Below, in pieces: positions 25,188 through 34,348 of a stretch of 64,000 bases of DNA. The stretch's first letter is position 1. Every line of letters begins with the position of its first letter. The notes below the pieces were generated by a model. The model saw nothing but the letters and a program-made list of their open reading frames with translations, did not search any database and was not told the origin of the DNA. A program made the position numbers and the translations under genes. Location: the NCBI GenBank assembly GCA_965204295.1, contig OZ241973.1, positions 1,488,001 through 1,552,000 on the forward strand. Reading direction: 5' to 3'. This DNA is from JAWKWH01 sp965204295. GTDB taxonomy: Bacteria > Pseudomonadota > Alphaproteobacteria > Rhizobiales > Rhizobiaceae.

Positions 25188-25407
25188 GATTTCCTAACCA
25201 TATCCGCGCCCGGAGCGTTAATGCAAGCGCTGCCGCGATGACGGACCGGCAGGTTCACGATTTATGACGAATTATCCCGCTTCAACTTTCCGCGTACCCC
25301 TCGATTTGGCTGAAACACGGCAAGGCGCAGCCAACATTTGCCGATTGACGAGGGCAACGAAGTCGTGCGTTGTCTGCGCCACAGGATGCTTTTAGTTCAG
25401 TTGACCG

Positions 25408-26265
25408 ATGCCGACACCGCAATCGGACGCCAAGCCGTCCGTCATCACCATTTCCAGCCATGTCGCCCGCGGCGCCGTCGGCAACCGGGCGATCGTCTTT
25501 GCTCTCGAAAGACTTGGGTTTCCCGTCTGGTCGGTTCCGACCGTTATGCTGCCATGGCATCCCGGACACGGCCCCGCGACCAGGATTATCCCCGCGGGCG
25601 ACAAGTTCTCCGCATTTCTTGATGACCTCGCCAACGCGCCGTGGATCGGCGAAGTCGGCGGCATACTTTCCGGATATCTGGGCGCTCCCGACCAGGCGGC
25701 GTCCATTGCCCGGTTGATCCGGTCGATTCGTGAAAGAAATCCCGGTGTCGTCTATGTTTGCGACCCGGTAATCGGTGACAATGGCGGGCTGTATGTTGAA
25801 GAGCCGACGGCCCGGTCCGTCAGAGATGTTCTGGCGCCGATGGCCGATGTCGTTACGCCCAACAGGTTCGAGTTGGAATGGCTGACGGAATCTTCAAACA
25901 AGAACATGATGACGTCTGCAAGGGCGCTCGGTCGAAATACGGTTCTCACGACCTCGGCTTTTACCGGTGTATCAACCGGCAATGTGCTGGTTTCGCCGGA
26001 CGGAGCGTTCACCGTGCGCCACGAGGCTGTCGCCGACCCGCCAAACGGACCGGGGGACCTGACCGCCGCGCTTTATCTGTCGCATATACTCTCGGGCAAG
26101 GACGAGCAGACAGCTCTGCATTGCGCCACCTGCTCCGTTTTTGCCCTGTTGAAACGAAGCAAATGCAGAGGCGCCGATGAACTGACGCTGGCGGCCGATG
26201 CCAATTGTCTGACCGACCCGCCTCTCGATCTTGCGGTCTCGGCATATGAAACAAGTGACGAATGA
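25408..26265 (+). CDS. pdxY: Pyridoxal kinase, PdxY type
   Basis: 285 residues, the usual length. A ribokinase-fold kinase that phosphorylates pyridoxal to PLP in the salvage route. Seen are ITISSHVARGAVGNRA at the start, VVYVCDPVIGDNGGLYVEE, VVTPNRFELEWLT and the anion-hole region DPPNGPGDLTAALYLSHIL, in which the catalytic Asp of GTGD-type motifs appears as GPGD. Preceded by a 220 bp intergenic region shared with the divergent GNAT gene. Confidence 0.88.
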   Translation: MPTPQSDAKPSVITISSHVARGAVGNRAIVFALERLGFPVWSVPTVMLPWHPGHGPATRIIPAGDKFSAFLDDLANAPWIGEVGGILSGYLGAPDQAASIARLIRSIRERNPGVVYVCDPVIGDNGGLYVEEPTARSVRDVLAPMADVVTPNRFELEWLTESSNKNMMTSARALGRNTVLTTSAFTGVSTGNVLVSPDGAFTVRHEAVADPPNGPGDLTAALYLSHILSGKDEQTALHCATCSVFALLKRSKCRGADELTLAADANCLTDPPLDLAVSAYETSDE

Positions 26266-26334
26266 TCGATTGACGGAAGGCGCGCTTCGGTGTTTTCCCA
26301 TCGTCGTGCAATCCAACAGAGCGAAACACGGTCA

Positions 26335-26979
26335 ATGAACCCCCTGCCCAAGAAACTCACGGACGGATATCGCAATTTCATTGCCGGTCGTTACGCCTGC
26401 GAATCAAGCCGATATCGTGATTTGGCCAGGGATGGGCAGAAGCCGGAAACAATGGTTATCGCCTGTTGCGATTCGCGCGCCGCGCCCGAGACGATTTTCG
26501 ATGCCGAACCGGGTGAATTGTTCGTCGTGCGCAATGTTGCCAATCTGGTCCCGCCCCGTTCGCCGGCCGGTAATTTTCACTCGACATCCGCGGCGCTCGA
26601 GTTTGCGGTCCAAAGTCTGAAGGTGAAACATATCGTTGTCATGGGTCACGGATGCTGCGGCGGTATTCGCGCCGCACTCGACCCTGCGGCGGAACCGCTA
26701 TCTCCGGACGATTTCATCGGAAAATGGATGCGTCTTGTTCATTCTGCCGCCGAAGCCGTTACCGGAAATGACCTGCCGACGAGCGGCGAGCGTCAGACCG
26801 CGCTGGAGCGGCTCTCGATCCGTTTCTCAATTGCAAATCTGCGCACATTTCCGTGCGTCGATATTCTTGAGAAAAAGGAGCGTTTATCTCTGCACGGTGC
26901 ATGGTTCGACATTTCATCCGGCGAATTATGGGTCATGAATACCCGGACCGGCGATTTCGAACCTCCCGATGTGGACTAA
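26335..26979 (+). CDS. Beta-class carbonic anhydrase
   Basis: 214 residues from the ATG at 26335 (MNPLPKKLTDGYRNFIAGRY). It hydrates CO2. Zinc ligands are in VIACCDSRAAP (Cys, with the Asp-Arg pair) and VMGHGCCGGIRAAL (His-x-x-Cys). An ATG at 26290 would add 15 residues without family similarity. It lies 70 bp after pdxY and just before the M3 peptidase, all on the plus strand, but no functional link is evident. Confidence 0.92.
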   Translation: MNPLPKKLTDGYRNFIAGRYACESSRYRDLARDGQKPETMVIACCDSRAAPETIFDAEPGELFVVRNVANLVPPRSPAGNFHSTSAALEFAVQSLKVKHIVVMGHGCCGGIRAALDPAAEPLSPDDFIGKWMRLVHSAAEAVTGNDLPTSGERQTALERLSIRFSIANLRTFPCVDILEKKERLSLHGAWFDISSGELWVMNTRTGDFEPPDVD

Positions 26980-27035
26980 TTCGAGAGAATCTCCATATCT
27001 CTGTCAGACATCAACCGATTACCGGAATAGACCCA

Positions 27036-29090
27036 ATGACCGCGGAAAGCGTCGGACTTGACCATGAACTGACCAACTGGACCGGTCCGATGGGCTTGCC
27101 CGATTTCGCGGAGATCGAAGATGATGCATTTGCGGGCGTTTTTGGAGCCGCCTTCGAATCGCATTGCGGCGAAATCGACGCCATCGCCAACGCCGGCGAA
27201 CCGCCGACGGTTGAAAATACGCTGACCGCGCTTGAATTATCCGGGGAGGCGCTCTCGCGGGTTTCGGCGATTTTCCGGTGCAAGGCCGGCGCCGATACAA
27301 ATGACGCGATTCAGGCGTTGGAACGCGACATCGCGCCCAAAATGGCGCGCCACCATGCGGCTATTGGCTTGAACGAGGCGCTTTTTGGCCGGATCGACAC
27401 GTTGTATGAAAATCGCGACCGGCTGGGCCTGAATGCGGAAACCGCCCGTGCGCTTGAGAAGTGCCGGAAGGGATTTGTCCGCTCAGGCGCTAAACTCTCG
27501 GGAAGCGACCGCAAGCGATTTGTGGAAATCAACGAGGAGCTTGCCTCGCTTGGCGCGCAATTCAGTCAGAACGTGCTTGCCGACGAAGCTGATTGGGAGT
27601 TGGTGCTGGAGGGCGATGACGACCTTGCCGGCCTGCCGGATTTTCTTCGCGATTCGATGGCGGCGATTGCAACGAGCCGCGGACATGATGGTAAATTCGC
27701 GGTCACGCTGTCCCGGTCTGTCGCCGAACCCTTTCTTACCTTTTCCGAGCGCCGGGACCTGCGCGAGAAGGTTCACAGCGCGTTTGCCCTGCGGGGCGAC
27801 ACATCGAACTGGCCTCTGATCGGGCGGACAATCGCGCTTCGCACCGAACTGGCGAAATTGCTCGGTTTCGATTCGTACGCCGCTTTCAAGCTTGATGACA
27901 CGATGGCCAGGACGCCGGACGCGGTGATGAAGCTGCTTGATTCGGTTTGGGAGCGCGCCAAATCGTGCGCGCAATCGGATCTGGTCGAACTCGCTCGCCT
28001 GGCGGCGGCCGAAGGCCATAATCACGACATCGCCGCCTGGGATTGGCGTCACTATGCCGAAAAGCTCAAATCCGAGCGGTTCGACTTCGACGAGGCCGAA
28101 CTGAAGCCCTATCTGGAACTGGAAAACATTATCGACGCCTGTTTTGCCGTCGCCACGAAGCTGTTCGGCGTCACGTTCAAGAAACTGCATGGCGTGATCG
28201 GATGGCATGCCGATGTTCGCGTGTTCGAAGTCCTCAATGCGGATGGCGGCCATCGGGGCATTTTTCTGGCGGATTATTTCGCGAGACCCTCAAAGCGGTC
28301 CGGCGCCTGGATGAGCGCCTTGCAATCGAGCCATAAGCTCGGCGACGGCGGCAAGCCGATCATCTACAACATCACGAATTTTTCCAAACCCGCGGAAGGC
28401 GAACCCGCTCTGCTGAGCATGGACGAGGCGCGTACGATTTTTCACGAATTCGGTCACGCGCTGCATGGCCTGCTCAGCGCGGCGACCTTCCCGTCGCTTT
28501 CGGGCACGTCGGTGTCCCGCGATTTCGTCGAACTGCCTTCGCAACTTTTCGAGCACTGGCTCACCGCGCCTGAAATCCTCGAACGGTATGCGATCCATTT
28601 TCGGACCGGCGAAGCGATGCCGCATGCGCTGGTCGGGAAACTCAAAGCGGCGGAGACGTTCAACGCCGGATTCAACGCCGTGGAGTTCACCGCTTCGGCG
28701 CTTGTCGACATGGCGTATCATGGGGATGCGGATGCGATGGCCGACGCCGGTGAATTTGAGAAAAGAACGCTGGCCGAACTGGGTATGCCCGACGCGATCG
28801 CCATGCGCCACAAATCGCCGCATTTCCTTCACATATTCGCTGGAGACGGTTATTCAGCCGGCTATTATTCTTACATATGGTCGGAAGTGCTGGATGCGGA
28901 CGCGTTTGCGGCGTTCGAGGAAACGGGCGATGTGTTTTCCCCGGATATGGCGGAAAAACTGCTGGCCAATATCTACGCCGCCGGCGACACCGCTGATCCG
29001 GAAGAACTCTATCTCGCCTTCCGCGGCAAGATGCCGACGGCTGAAGCGATGATGGAAAAGCGAGGGCTGACCGATCCGGTCAAGGCCTGA
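27036..29090 (+). CDS. M3-family oligopeptidase (peptidyl-dipeptidase Dcp / oligopeptidase A type)
   Basis: 684 residues from the ATG at 27036 (MTAESVGLDHELTNWTGPMG). The thermolysin-like zinc motif TIFHEFGHALHGLLS supplies two His and the catalytic Glu, and FNAGFNAVEFTASALVD carries the third, acidic ligand region; HIFAGDGYSAGYYSYIWSEVLDADAF is the conserved substrate lid. No signal peptide, so cytoplasmic degradation of short peptides is expected. In-frame sequence upstream to 26901 overlaps the carbonic anhydrase gene and is not family-like. Confidence 0.92.
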   Translation: MTAESVGLDHELTNWTGPMGLPDFAEIEDDAFAGVFGAAFESHCGEIDAIANAGEPPTVENTLTALELSGEALSRVSAIFRCKAGADTNDAIQALERDIAPKMARHHAAIGLNEALFGRIDTLYENRDRLGLNAETARALEKCRKGFVRSGAKLSGSDRKRFVEINEELASLGAQFSQNVLADEADWELVLEGDDDLAGLPDFLRDSMAAIATSRGHDGKFAVTLSRSVAEPFLTFSERRDLREKVHSAFALRGDTSNWPLIGRTIALRTELAKLLGFDSYAAFKLDDTMARTPDAVMKLLDSVWERAKSCAQSDLVELARLAAAEGHNHDIAAWDWRHYAEKLKSERFDFDEAELKPYLELENIIDACFAVATKLFGVTFKKLHGVIGWHADVRVFEVLNADGGHRGIFLADYFARPSKRSGAWMSALQSSHKLGDGGKPIIYNITNFSKPAEGEPALLSMDEARTIFHEFGHALHGLLSAATFPSLSGTSVSRDFVELPSQLFEHWLTAPEILERYAIHFRTGEAMPHALVGKLKAAETFNAGFNAVEFTASALVDMAYHGDADAMADAGEFEKRTLAELGMPDAIAMRHKSPHFLHIFAGDGYSAGYYSYIWSEVLDADAFAAFEETGDVFSPDMAEKLLANIYAAGDTADPEELYLAFRGKMPTAEAMMEKRGLTDPVKA

Positions 29091-29237
29091 CCGACTGGTT
29101 CTTATAGCCGGCTAAGTTGCGGTTTCCCCTCCGCCATTCATTTTCGGCCCAATCCTCACCGATCAGGCGCCGGAGCGGAATGATCTCAAGCGGCGCCCGG
29201 CAAATCATGTGCGGGATCCGGTTAGGCGCGGCCATGA

Positions 29238-30272
29238 TCAAGCGGCCTGTTTCTTCGGCTGGATCAATCCGCGCGCCAGCAGCAATTCGGCGATCTGCAC
29301 CGTATTGAGCGCCGCGCCCTTGCGCAGATTGTCGGAAACGACCCAGAAATTGAGCCCGTTGTCGACGGTCGAATCCTCGCGAATGCGGCTGATGAAGGAA
29401 GCATCCTCACCGGCTGATTCATAGGGCGTGACGTAGCCGCCGTCCTCGCGTCTGTCGATGACCAGGCAGCCCGGCGCATCGCGAAGGATATCACGGGCTT
29501 CGTCCGCGGACAGGGGGCGCTCGAACTCGATATTGACCGCCTCGGAATGACCGATAAACACCGGCACGCGCGCGCAGGTCGCCGTCAGCCTGATCTTCGG
29601 ATCGATCATCTTCTTGGTCTCGGCCACCATCTTCCATTCTTCTCTGGTGGAGCCGTCGTCCATAAAGTCGTCGCAATGCGGAATGACGTTGAAGGCGATG
29701 CGCTTGGTGAATTTTCTGGGTTTGATCGGATCGGCGACGAAGACGGCCCGGCTTTGCTCGAACAGTTCGTCCATGCCTTCCTTGCCCGCGCCTGACACCG
29801 ACTGGTAGGTCGCGACCACAACGCGCTTGATGACCGCCGCGTCATGAACGGGCTTCAGGGCCAGAACGAGCTGCGCCGTGGAGCAGTTCGGATTGGCGAT
29901 GATGTTTTTCTTTCGAAAGCCATCGACCGCGTCCGGATTGACCTCCGGCACGATCAGCGGCACATCGGCGTCGTAACGCCAGGCCGAGGAGTTATCAATC
30001 ACCACACAGCCTCGCGCGGCGATCCTTGGCGACATTTTCCTGGAGATCGAACCGCCCGCCGACATCAGACAGATATCGGTGTCGGAAAAGTCATATGTGT
30101 CAAGGGCGCGCACCTTGAGCGTCCGATCTCCGCAGGAGACCTCCGTGCCGACAGACCGGCGCGAGGCCAACGGCGCAATCTCGTCCGCGGGGAAACCGCG
30201 TTCTTCCAGGATATCGAGCATTTCGCGGCCCACATTCCCGGTGGCGCCGGCTATCGCGATCTTGAAACCCAT
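29238..30272 (-). CDS. asd: Aspartate-semialdehyde dehydrogenase
   Basis: 344 residues from the ATG at 30272 (MGFKIAIAGATGNVGREML). It reduces aspartyl phosphate to the semialdehyde for lysine, threonine, methionine and diaminopimelate. The Rossmann motif GATGNVG, the nucleophile in IIANPNCSTAQL, the phosphate-binding SVSGAGKEGMDEL and the His in VFIGHSEAVNIEF are all present. The C-terminus ends in KKQAA. The gene borders the accessory locus to its right by 85 bp. Confidence 0.95.
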   Translation of the reverse strand: MGFKIAIAGATGNVGREMLDILEERGFPADEIAPLASRRSVGTEVSCGDRTLKVRALDTYDFSDTDICLMSAGGSISRKMSPRIAARGCVVIDNSSAWRYDADVPLIVPEVNPDAVDGFRKKNIIANPNCSTAQLVLALKPVHDAAVIKRVVVATYQSVSGAGKEGMDELFEQSRAVFVADPIKPRKFTKRIAFNVIPHCDDFMDDGSTREEWKMVAETKKMIDPKIRLTATCARVPVFIGHSEAVNIEFERPLSADEARDILRDAPGCLVIDRREDGGYVTPYESAGEDASFISRIREDSTVDNGLNFWVVSDNLRKGAALNTVQIAELLLARGLIQPKKQAA

Positions 30273-30357
30273 TTGCTGTTCCTGTTCACCTTCCCTTGCC
30301 TGCATCCGTGGCGCCCGGTCGCCGTGTCACCGACCCCGGCCTCCCGGAGTTGGCGCT

Positions 30358-31380
30358 TCAGTTCCCGAACACGGCTTGTTCCACGTCTTGAATCCGGGGG
30401 TTTTCCTTGTAGTACGGGTTCCATTCCAACAGATCCTTCGACTCCAGGCGCCGCACCCGCCAAGTTTCGAGGCTGACGGCAAAGCTGGCGTACTCCCCCC
30501 ACCAGGAACAGGCTGTACAAGCCGAGACGATCAAATGTCCTTCGCTCACATACATGCCGTAAAACGGAAAATCGAGGCTCTTGCTGCATCCCGATTCAAC
30601 GTCATAGATTGCATGCCACTGTCCGGTCCTGCGGTTCAAAACAAGAACGACGCCGTAAGCATCGCAAATCGCATTCCCCCGAAACTGAACCACCCGCCAG
30701 TCGGCGCGGTCTGCGTCGCCGGCATATACGGCGCCCTCGATCGTCGCGGACCCTTCAAGAGACATCAACCAATGCCGCACCGTTTCCGCGGCGAGACGGC
30801 GCACCGGCAATTCATCCGCCCCGGAGAGTTGCGCCGTCTCTGCGAATGCCGCCCCGACGCGCAGCGCCTGAAACGCATCGTCGATCGTCTTGCGGGCGTC
30901 TTGCCGCTCTCTCCACAGGCATTGGCCGTCCGGCGCGACGAGATCCCATTCGTCTTCCCCGTATGAATCGACCCACCCTTCCGAATATTCCCGCACCGGC
31001 TCGCCGGTCGCCGGGTCGGCCGACCAGATTTCCACATCGCTGTGCTGCCCGGCGCTCGTATGAAGCACCGTATGAATTTGCCCGGACACGGAATCCCGGC
31101 AGCTATCCGCAATGGACGCACTGTCGGCAAAAACCGTTTTCAGACAGTTTCCGCTCTCGCCGCGCACCAGAAAGCCGTCGAGGCCGGCGCCCGCGGCGCT
31201 TTCGGCATAGGTATGATCCGCGAGCGTTATTGCAGAGACGATGCCGGCATCGCTCTGAAACCGGCGCCATGTGAGCGTGTCGGCATAATCCAGCCGGATA
31301 CAGCCGTCGCCGCCGGCCTGCGCAGGCACGGAGACCGGCACAAGAAATCCGGCAACGACAAAACCGAAAATCCGCTTCAT
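30358..31380 (-). CDS. Exported protein of unknown function, intact member of a local paralogue pair
   Basis: 340 residues from the ATG at 31380, which opens a Sec signal peptide (MKRIFGFVVAGFLVPVSVPA, cleavage near AQA-GG). The mature part has scattered cysteines (GNCLKTVFADS, IADSCRDS, ESGCSKSLDFPF, ACTACSWWGEY) and no domain I recognise. A stretch of 266 bp (30913-31178) recurs at 97% identity in the broken copy downstream of the ankyrin gene, while the rest is diverged. It is the last gene of a minus-strand run of exported repeat proteins and may share their job. Confidence 0.7.
   Translation of the reverse strand: MKRIFGFVVAGFLVPVSVPAQAGGDGCIRLDYADTLTWRRFQSDAGIVSAITLADHTYAESAAGAGLDGFLVRGESGNCLKTVFADSASIADSCRDSVSGQIHTVLHTSAGQHSDVEIWSADPATGEPVREYSEGWVDSYGEDEWDLVAPDGQCLWRERQDARKTIDDAFQALRVGAAFAETAQLSGADELPVRRLAAETVRHWLMSLEGSATIEGAVYAGDADRADWRVVQFRGNAICDAYGVVLVLNRRTGQWHAIYDVESGCSKSLDFPFYGMYVSEGHLIVSACTACSWWGEYASFAVSLETWRVRRLESKDLLEWNPYYKENPRIQDVEQAVFGN
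30913..31178. repeat. 266-bp direct repeat, copy 1 (inside the intact exported-protein gene)
   Basis: It aligns without gaps to 31675-31940 with nine mismatches counted by eye (about 97% identity), while sequence on both sides is clearly diverged. The sharp edges point to gene conversion or recombination rather than simple common descent. Confidence 0.85.
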
Positions 31381-31564
31381 CGCGCCCGTCCGGGCTGAAT
31401 GCCACATGTTCGCCCCCGTTACGTTAAATCGGGCCGGCGCGCCGCTACAGGCGCTTCACCTGTTGAAGTCGGGTCTTGCCGAATGACTTGTCTTGCCGAG
31501 TTTTCTTCGCGATCCGGCTCGGCGGGACCGCGCATTGTCCAACCGCCGGTAAACCTCGCTCTCT

Positions 31565-31680
31565 TTAAACCGTTCGTCGCCATACTTTTCCGCCAGACCG
31601 AAGAAGATTATCGACAACCTGCCCCGGCGTTCTGCGCCTGTCGGTGAAGCCGACAAGCGTTCCTAGCCGCCCTCCCACAG
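31565..31680. repeat. 116-bp direct repeat, copy A
   Basis: Aligned to 34233-34348 without gaps and with seven mismatches. In this copy it follows the broken paralogue; in the other copy it spans the end of the WD40 gene and its 3' flank. On the minus strand both contain an open segment reading FFGLAEKYGDERFK. It joins the 266-bp repeat at 31675-31680 (CCACAG), so the two recombination tracts abut. Confidence 0.85.
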
Positions 31681-31940
31681 GCATTGGCCGTCAGGCGCGA
31701 CGAGATCCCATTCGCCTTCCCTGTATGAATCGACCTATCCTTCCGAATATTTCCGCACCGGCTCACCGGTCGCCGGGTCGGCCGACCAGATTTCCACATC
31801 GCTGTGCTGCCCGGCGCTCGTATGAAGCACCGTATGAATTTGCCCGGACACGGAATCCCGGCAGCTATCCGCAATGGACGCATGGTCGGCAAAAACCGTT
31901 TTCAGACAGTTTCCGCTCTCGCCGCGCACCAGAAAGCCGT
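31675..31940. repeat. 266-bp direct repeat, copy 2 (inside the broken paralogue)
   Basis: Partner of 30913-31178. Among its nine differences two adjacent changes turn a Trp codon (TGG) into TAG at 31737-31735. Confidence 0.85.
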
Positions 31941-32202
31941 AAAGATCACTGTCATATGACGCGGTTTCAACTTCCCTGTGATCCGCCAGCGCTATGCCGG
32001 ACGTATGCCCTTGGGACCATTCCAGCGTGTCAGCATGGTCGAGCTGGATGCAGTCTGCCTGCGCATGGAGGGGCCAGACAGCGGCAACACCGCAAACACA
32101 GCGCCGCATCACGTCAAGCGTCCTTCCGGCCATGGCAATCGCACTGGCGGCTGGCATCATGGTGTGGCACTCTGTATAATCATCGGCATTCCTCTTCGTC
32201 AC
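31675..32202 (-). pseudogene. Broken, mosaic paralogue of the 30358-31380 exported protein
   Basis: The reading frame begins at a GTG (32202) overlapping the ankyrin-gene stop, or at ATG 32160, and encodes a signal-peptide-like start then ADCIQLDHADTLEWSQG, matching the start of the intact gene only loosely. From LYGFLVRGESGNCLKTVFAD on it is almost identical to the intact gene, until TAG at 31737-31735 replaces the Trp of EGWVDSYGE. Similarity continues past the stop to CLW at about 31675 and then switches to the 3' end of the WD40 gene (WEGG-stop). The last half of the protein is missing. Either a dead gene or a silent sequence donor. Confidence 0.75.
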
Positions 32203-34229
32203 TCAAGCGCAAACTTTGGAGGGCGGCCGAGCCTGCGGCTGCCGGTCTCGACATCCACTCCGGCGGCGCGGAGCGCATCGACGATTTCCGTGCGCCCGTC
32301 CTGCAGCGCGACCTGCATGGCCGTTCTTCCCCGACTGTCACGGCCCTCAATGTCCGCGCCCGCATCAACAAGCGCGCTGACAATCCCTGTGAACCCGTTC
32401 CGTACAGCCACATGCAGGAGCGTGTCGCCTTCCACGCCGTCACCTGGATTTGCACCCGCCCCAAGCAGCAGGCGCACCATTTGTGTGTCCCCGGTGGTCA
32501 CCGCGTGCGGCAGCGGTCGATGGGAGCCCTGCGGATTTTCCGGATCGGCACCGGCGTCAAGCAGAAACCGGACCATCTCGACGTCACCGTGAACATCCTC
32601 ATAGTCCATCAGTGTGTAGCCGTTCGCGTCCATGTTGTTGGGGTCGGCTCCTGCATCGAGGAGCAGTTGCATCATCTCGAACCGGACCGGTGCGAGGTCA
32701 TCGATCAAAGCAGCGTTCATCAGGGCCGTTCCGGAGTTCCCCCACGCGTCGTCCACCGCCGCGCCTGCACCGAGGAGCAGGCGCACCATGTCCATTGAAC
32801 CGATGCTTACGGCTGTTACCAGAACAGTCCCACCGCACCCATAGCAGCAAAGGTAATTCTGAGTGTTCGGGTCCGCACCCGCGTCGAGGAGCATCCTCAC
32901 TTTGGCCATCTCCCCCGTAGCCGCAGTCACGCGCAATGGCGTATCTCCGCGACCATCCCCTGCCTCAATGTCCGCACCAGCAGCGATCAGCGCACCGAAA
33001 ATTTCGGTTGCGCCATATCTCGCCGCCACGTGAAGGGGGGTCCCAACCTGGTCAAGCCCGCCGCCGCAAACGCTATCGTTGCTCTCGGCGTTGATATCGG
33101 CTTTGGCGTCCAACAGCGCCTTCACCGCCCCGACCGTGCCGTACCGTGCGGCGACATGCAGGGGAGTCCAGCCATTCCCGTCGCGCACCCGCAGCCCCAT
33201 GTCTGCTGCAATACAGGTCTGAACCTCTTCCGCGTCTACCCGCTGGAAGAACGCGGGGGTATTCCAGCCCGCGCAGGCACCATCGGGCGCGTTCGGGGCA
33301 GACGCCACATGATCCCTGTCCCGACCGTCCGCAACAGATGCTAACAGCGCGCTCATCAGCCCGGGCTTGTCTTCCAGAGGCTGCGAGACGTCGTGTTTCG
33401 GCCAGCACCAGTTCTTCTCAGGCACATACGTGTAGCCCCTGCACTGGTCGGACGCCGCGCAGATCGCTTCACATCGCCCAATAGACACACCGCGATGACC
33501 AAGGTCGGTAAGGTCACCGCCAGCGATATCTTTATTCGGCAACAGCCGCCACTCCGACTGTGCTCCTTCTGTGCGCACCGACCGGTCGGAACTCTGGCTC
33601 CGGCCTGCGGGAACATATGTCCTGAGTGCGCTCACCAGCCCGGGTCTGCCGTCAAGAGGCTGCGAGACGTCGTGTTTCGGCCAGCACCAGTTCTTCTCAG
33701 GCACATATGTGTAGCCCCTGCACTGGTCGGACGCCGCGCAGATCGCTTCACATCGCCCAATAGACACACCGCGATGACCAAGGTCGGTAAGGTCACCGCC
33801 CAAGAAGTCGGTCTCGCCGAGAAGGTGCCACTCAGGCTTCAGGGCGTCTGCCTGCGACGGGCGATCCTCGCCATCGTTGCTGAATTGTGCGAGCACCACT
33901 CCCGTGTTCGGCAAGCCTGCAGGAGCGTTCTCGCCCGGCCAGGCACCGGAGAGATTGTCCACAAGGAGCAGTGCAGCCTGGGGCGGCGTTGGCTGTTGAC
34001 CCGTGACGTTTTGCGCAAGGTCCGTTTCGGAAGCGCCAACGGGGTCTGCCTTGATACGTCGCCGCGTCGCGTCAGACGCGATGGTGTCAGCCATACCCGC
34101 CCTGGATGCAAGGCTGTCTGTTGCAGCGCTTTCACGAAGAAACTTCGAATTTACGAAGTCAGGTCCCGACTGGCCAGCGAGAGGCAAGACCGACAAAATC
34201 ATTGCGCATAAGGAAGCAATACAATTCAT
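32199..34229 (-). CDS. Exported PAN-like/ankyrin-repeat protein
   Basis: 676 residues. An N-terminal signal peptide (MNCIASLCAMILSVLPLAG) is followed by a low-complexity linker, two PAN/apple-like modules at about 134-204 and 226-296 (each with GRCEAICAASDQCRGYTYV and NWCWPKHD cysteine patterns), and about nine ankyrin repeats at 325-665 (for example GWTPLHVAARYGTVGAVKALLDAKADIN and DTLLHVAVRNGFTGIVSALVDAGADIE broken up across repeats). Both module types bind proteins or glycans, so an extracytoplasmic binding role is likely. The PAN modules are a 146-bp DNA duplication with one change. Its stop overlaps the start of the broken paralogue (GTGA). Confidence 0.75.
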   Translation of the reverse strand: MNCIASLCAMILSVLPLAGQSGPDFVNSKFLRESAATDSLASRAGMADTIASDATRRRIKADPVGASETDLAQNVTGQQPTPPQAALLLVDNLSGAWPGENAPAGLPNTGVVLAQFSNDGEDRPSQADALKPEWHLLGETDFLGGDLTDLGHRGVSIGRCEAICAASDQCRGYTYVPEKNWCWPKHDVSQPLDGRPGLVSALRTYVPAGRSQSSDRSVRTEGAQSEWRLLPNKDIAGGDLTDLGHRGVSIGRCEAICAASDQCRGYTYVPEKNWCWPKHDVSQPLEDKPGLMSALLASVADGRDRDHVASAPNAPDGACAGWNTPAFFQRVDAEEVQTCIAADMGLRVRDGNGWTPLHVAARYGTVGAVKALLDAKADINAESNDSVCGGGLDQVGTPLHVAARYGATEIFGALIAAGADIEAGDGRGDTPLRVTAATGEMAKVRMLLDAGADPNTQNYLCCYGCGGTVLVTAVSIGSMDMVRLLLGAGAAVDDAWGNSGTALMNAALIDDLAPVRFEMMQLLLDAGADPNNMDANGYTLMDYEDVHGDVEMVRFLLDAGADPENPQGSHRPLPHAVTTGDTQMVRLLLGAGANPGDGVEGDTLLHVAVRNGFTGIVSALVDAGADIEGRDSRGRTAMQVALQDGRTEIVDALRAAGVDVETGSRRLGRPPKFALE
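33376..33521. repeat. 146-bp internal direct repeat, copy 1 (second PAN-like module)
   Basis: Same as 33655-33800 except for one base (ACATACG versus ACATATG). It encodes about 49 residues from GGDLTDLGHRGVSIG to KHDVSQPL. Confidence 0.9.
33655..33800. repeat. 146-bp internal direct repeat, copy 2 (first PAN-like module)
   Basis: Partner of 33376-33521; flanking sequence differs between the two modules, so the near-identity is confined to this block. Confidence 0.9.
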
Positions 34230-34232
34230 GCC

Positions 34233-34348
34233 TTAAACCGTTCGTCGCCATACTTTTCCGCCAGACCGAAGAAGATCATGGACCATCTGCCCCGGCGTTT
34301 TGCGCCTGTCGGCGAAGCCGACAAGCGTTCCTAGCCACCCTCCCACAG
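34233..34348. repeat. 116-bp direct repeat, copy B
   Basis: Partner of 31565-31680. It covers the last codons of the WD40 gene (LWEGG-stop) and almost all of the gap to the ankyrin gene. The two copies bracket the ankyrin gene and the broken paralogue, so recombination between them could delete or shuffle that 2.7-kb piece. Confidence 0.85.

Noticed and set aside
31456..31680. The minus-strand frame with FFGLAEKYGDERFK in the 116-bp repeat as an IS21 IstA transposase tail
   Set aside because: The resemblance to IstA C-termini is only a few residues and no other transposase sequence or terminal inverted repeat is present.
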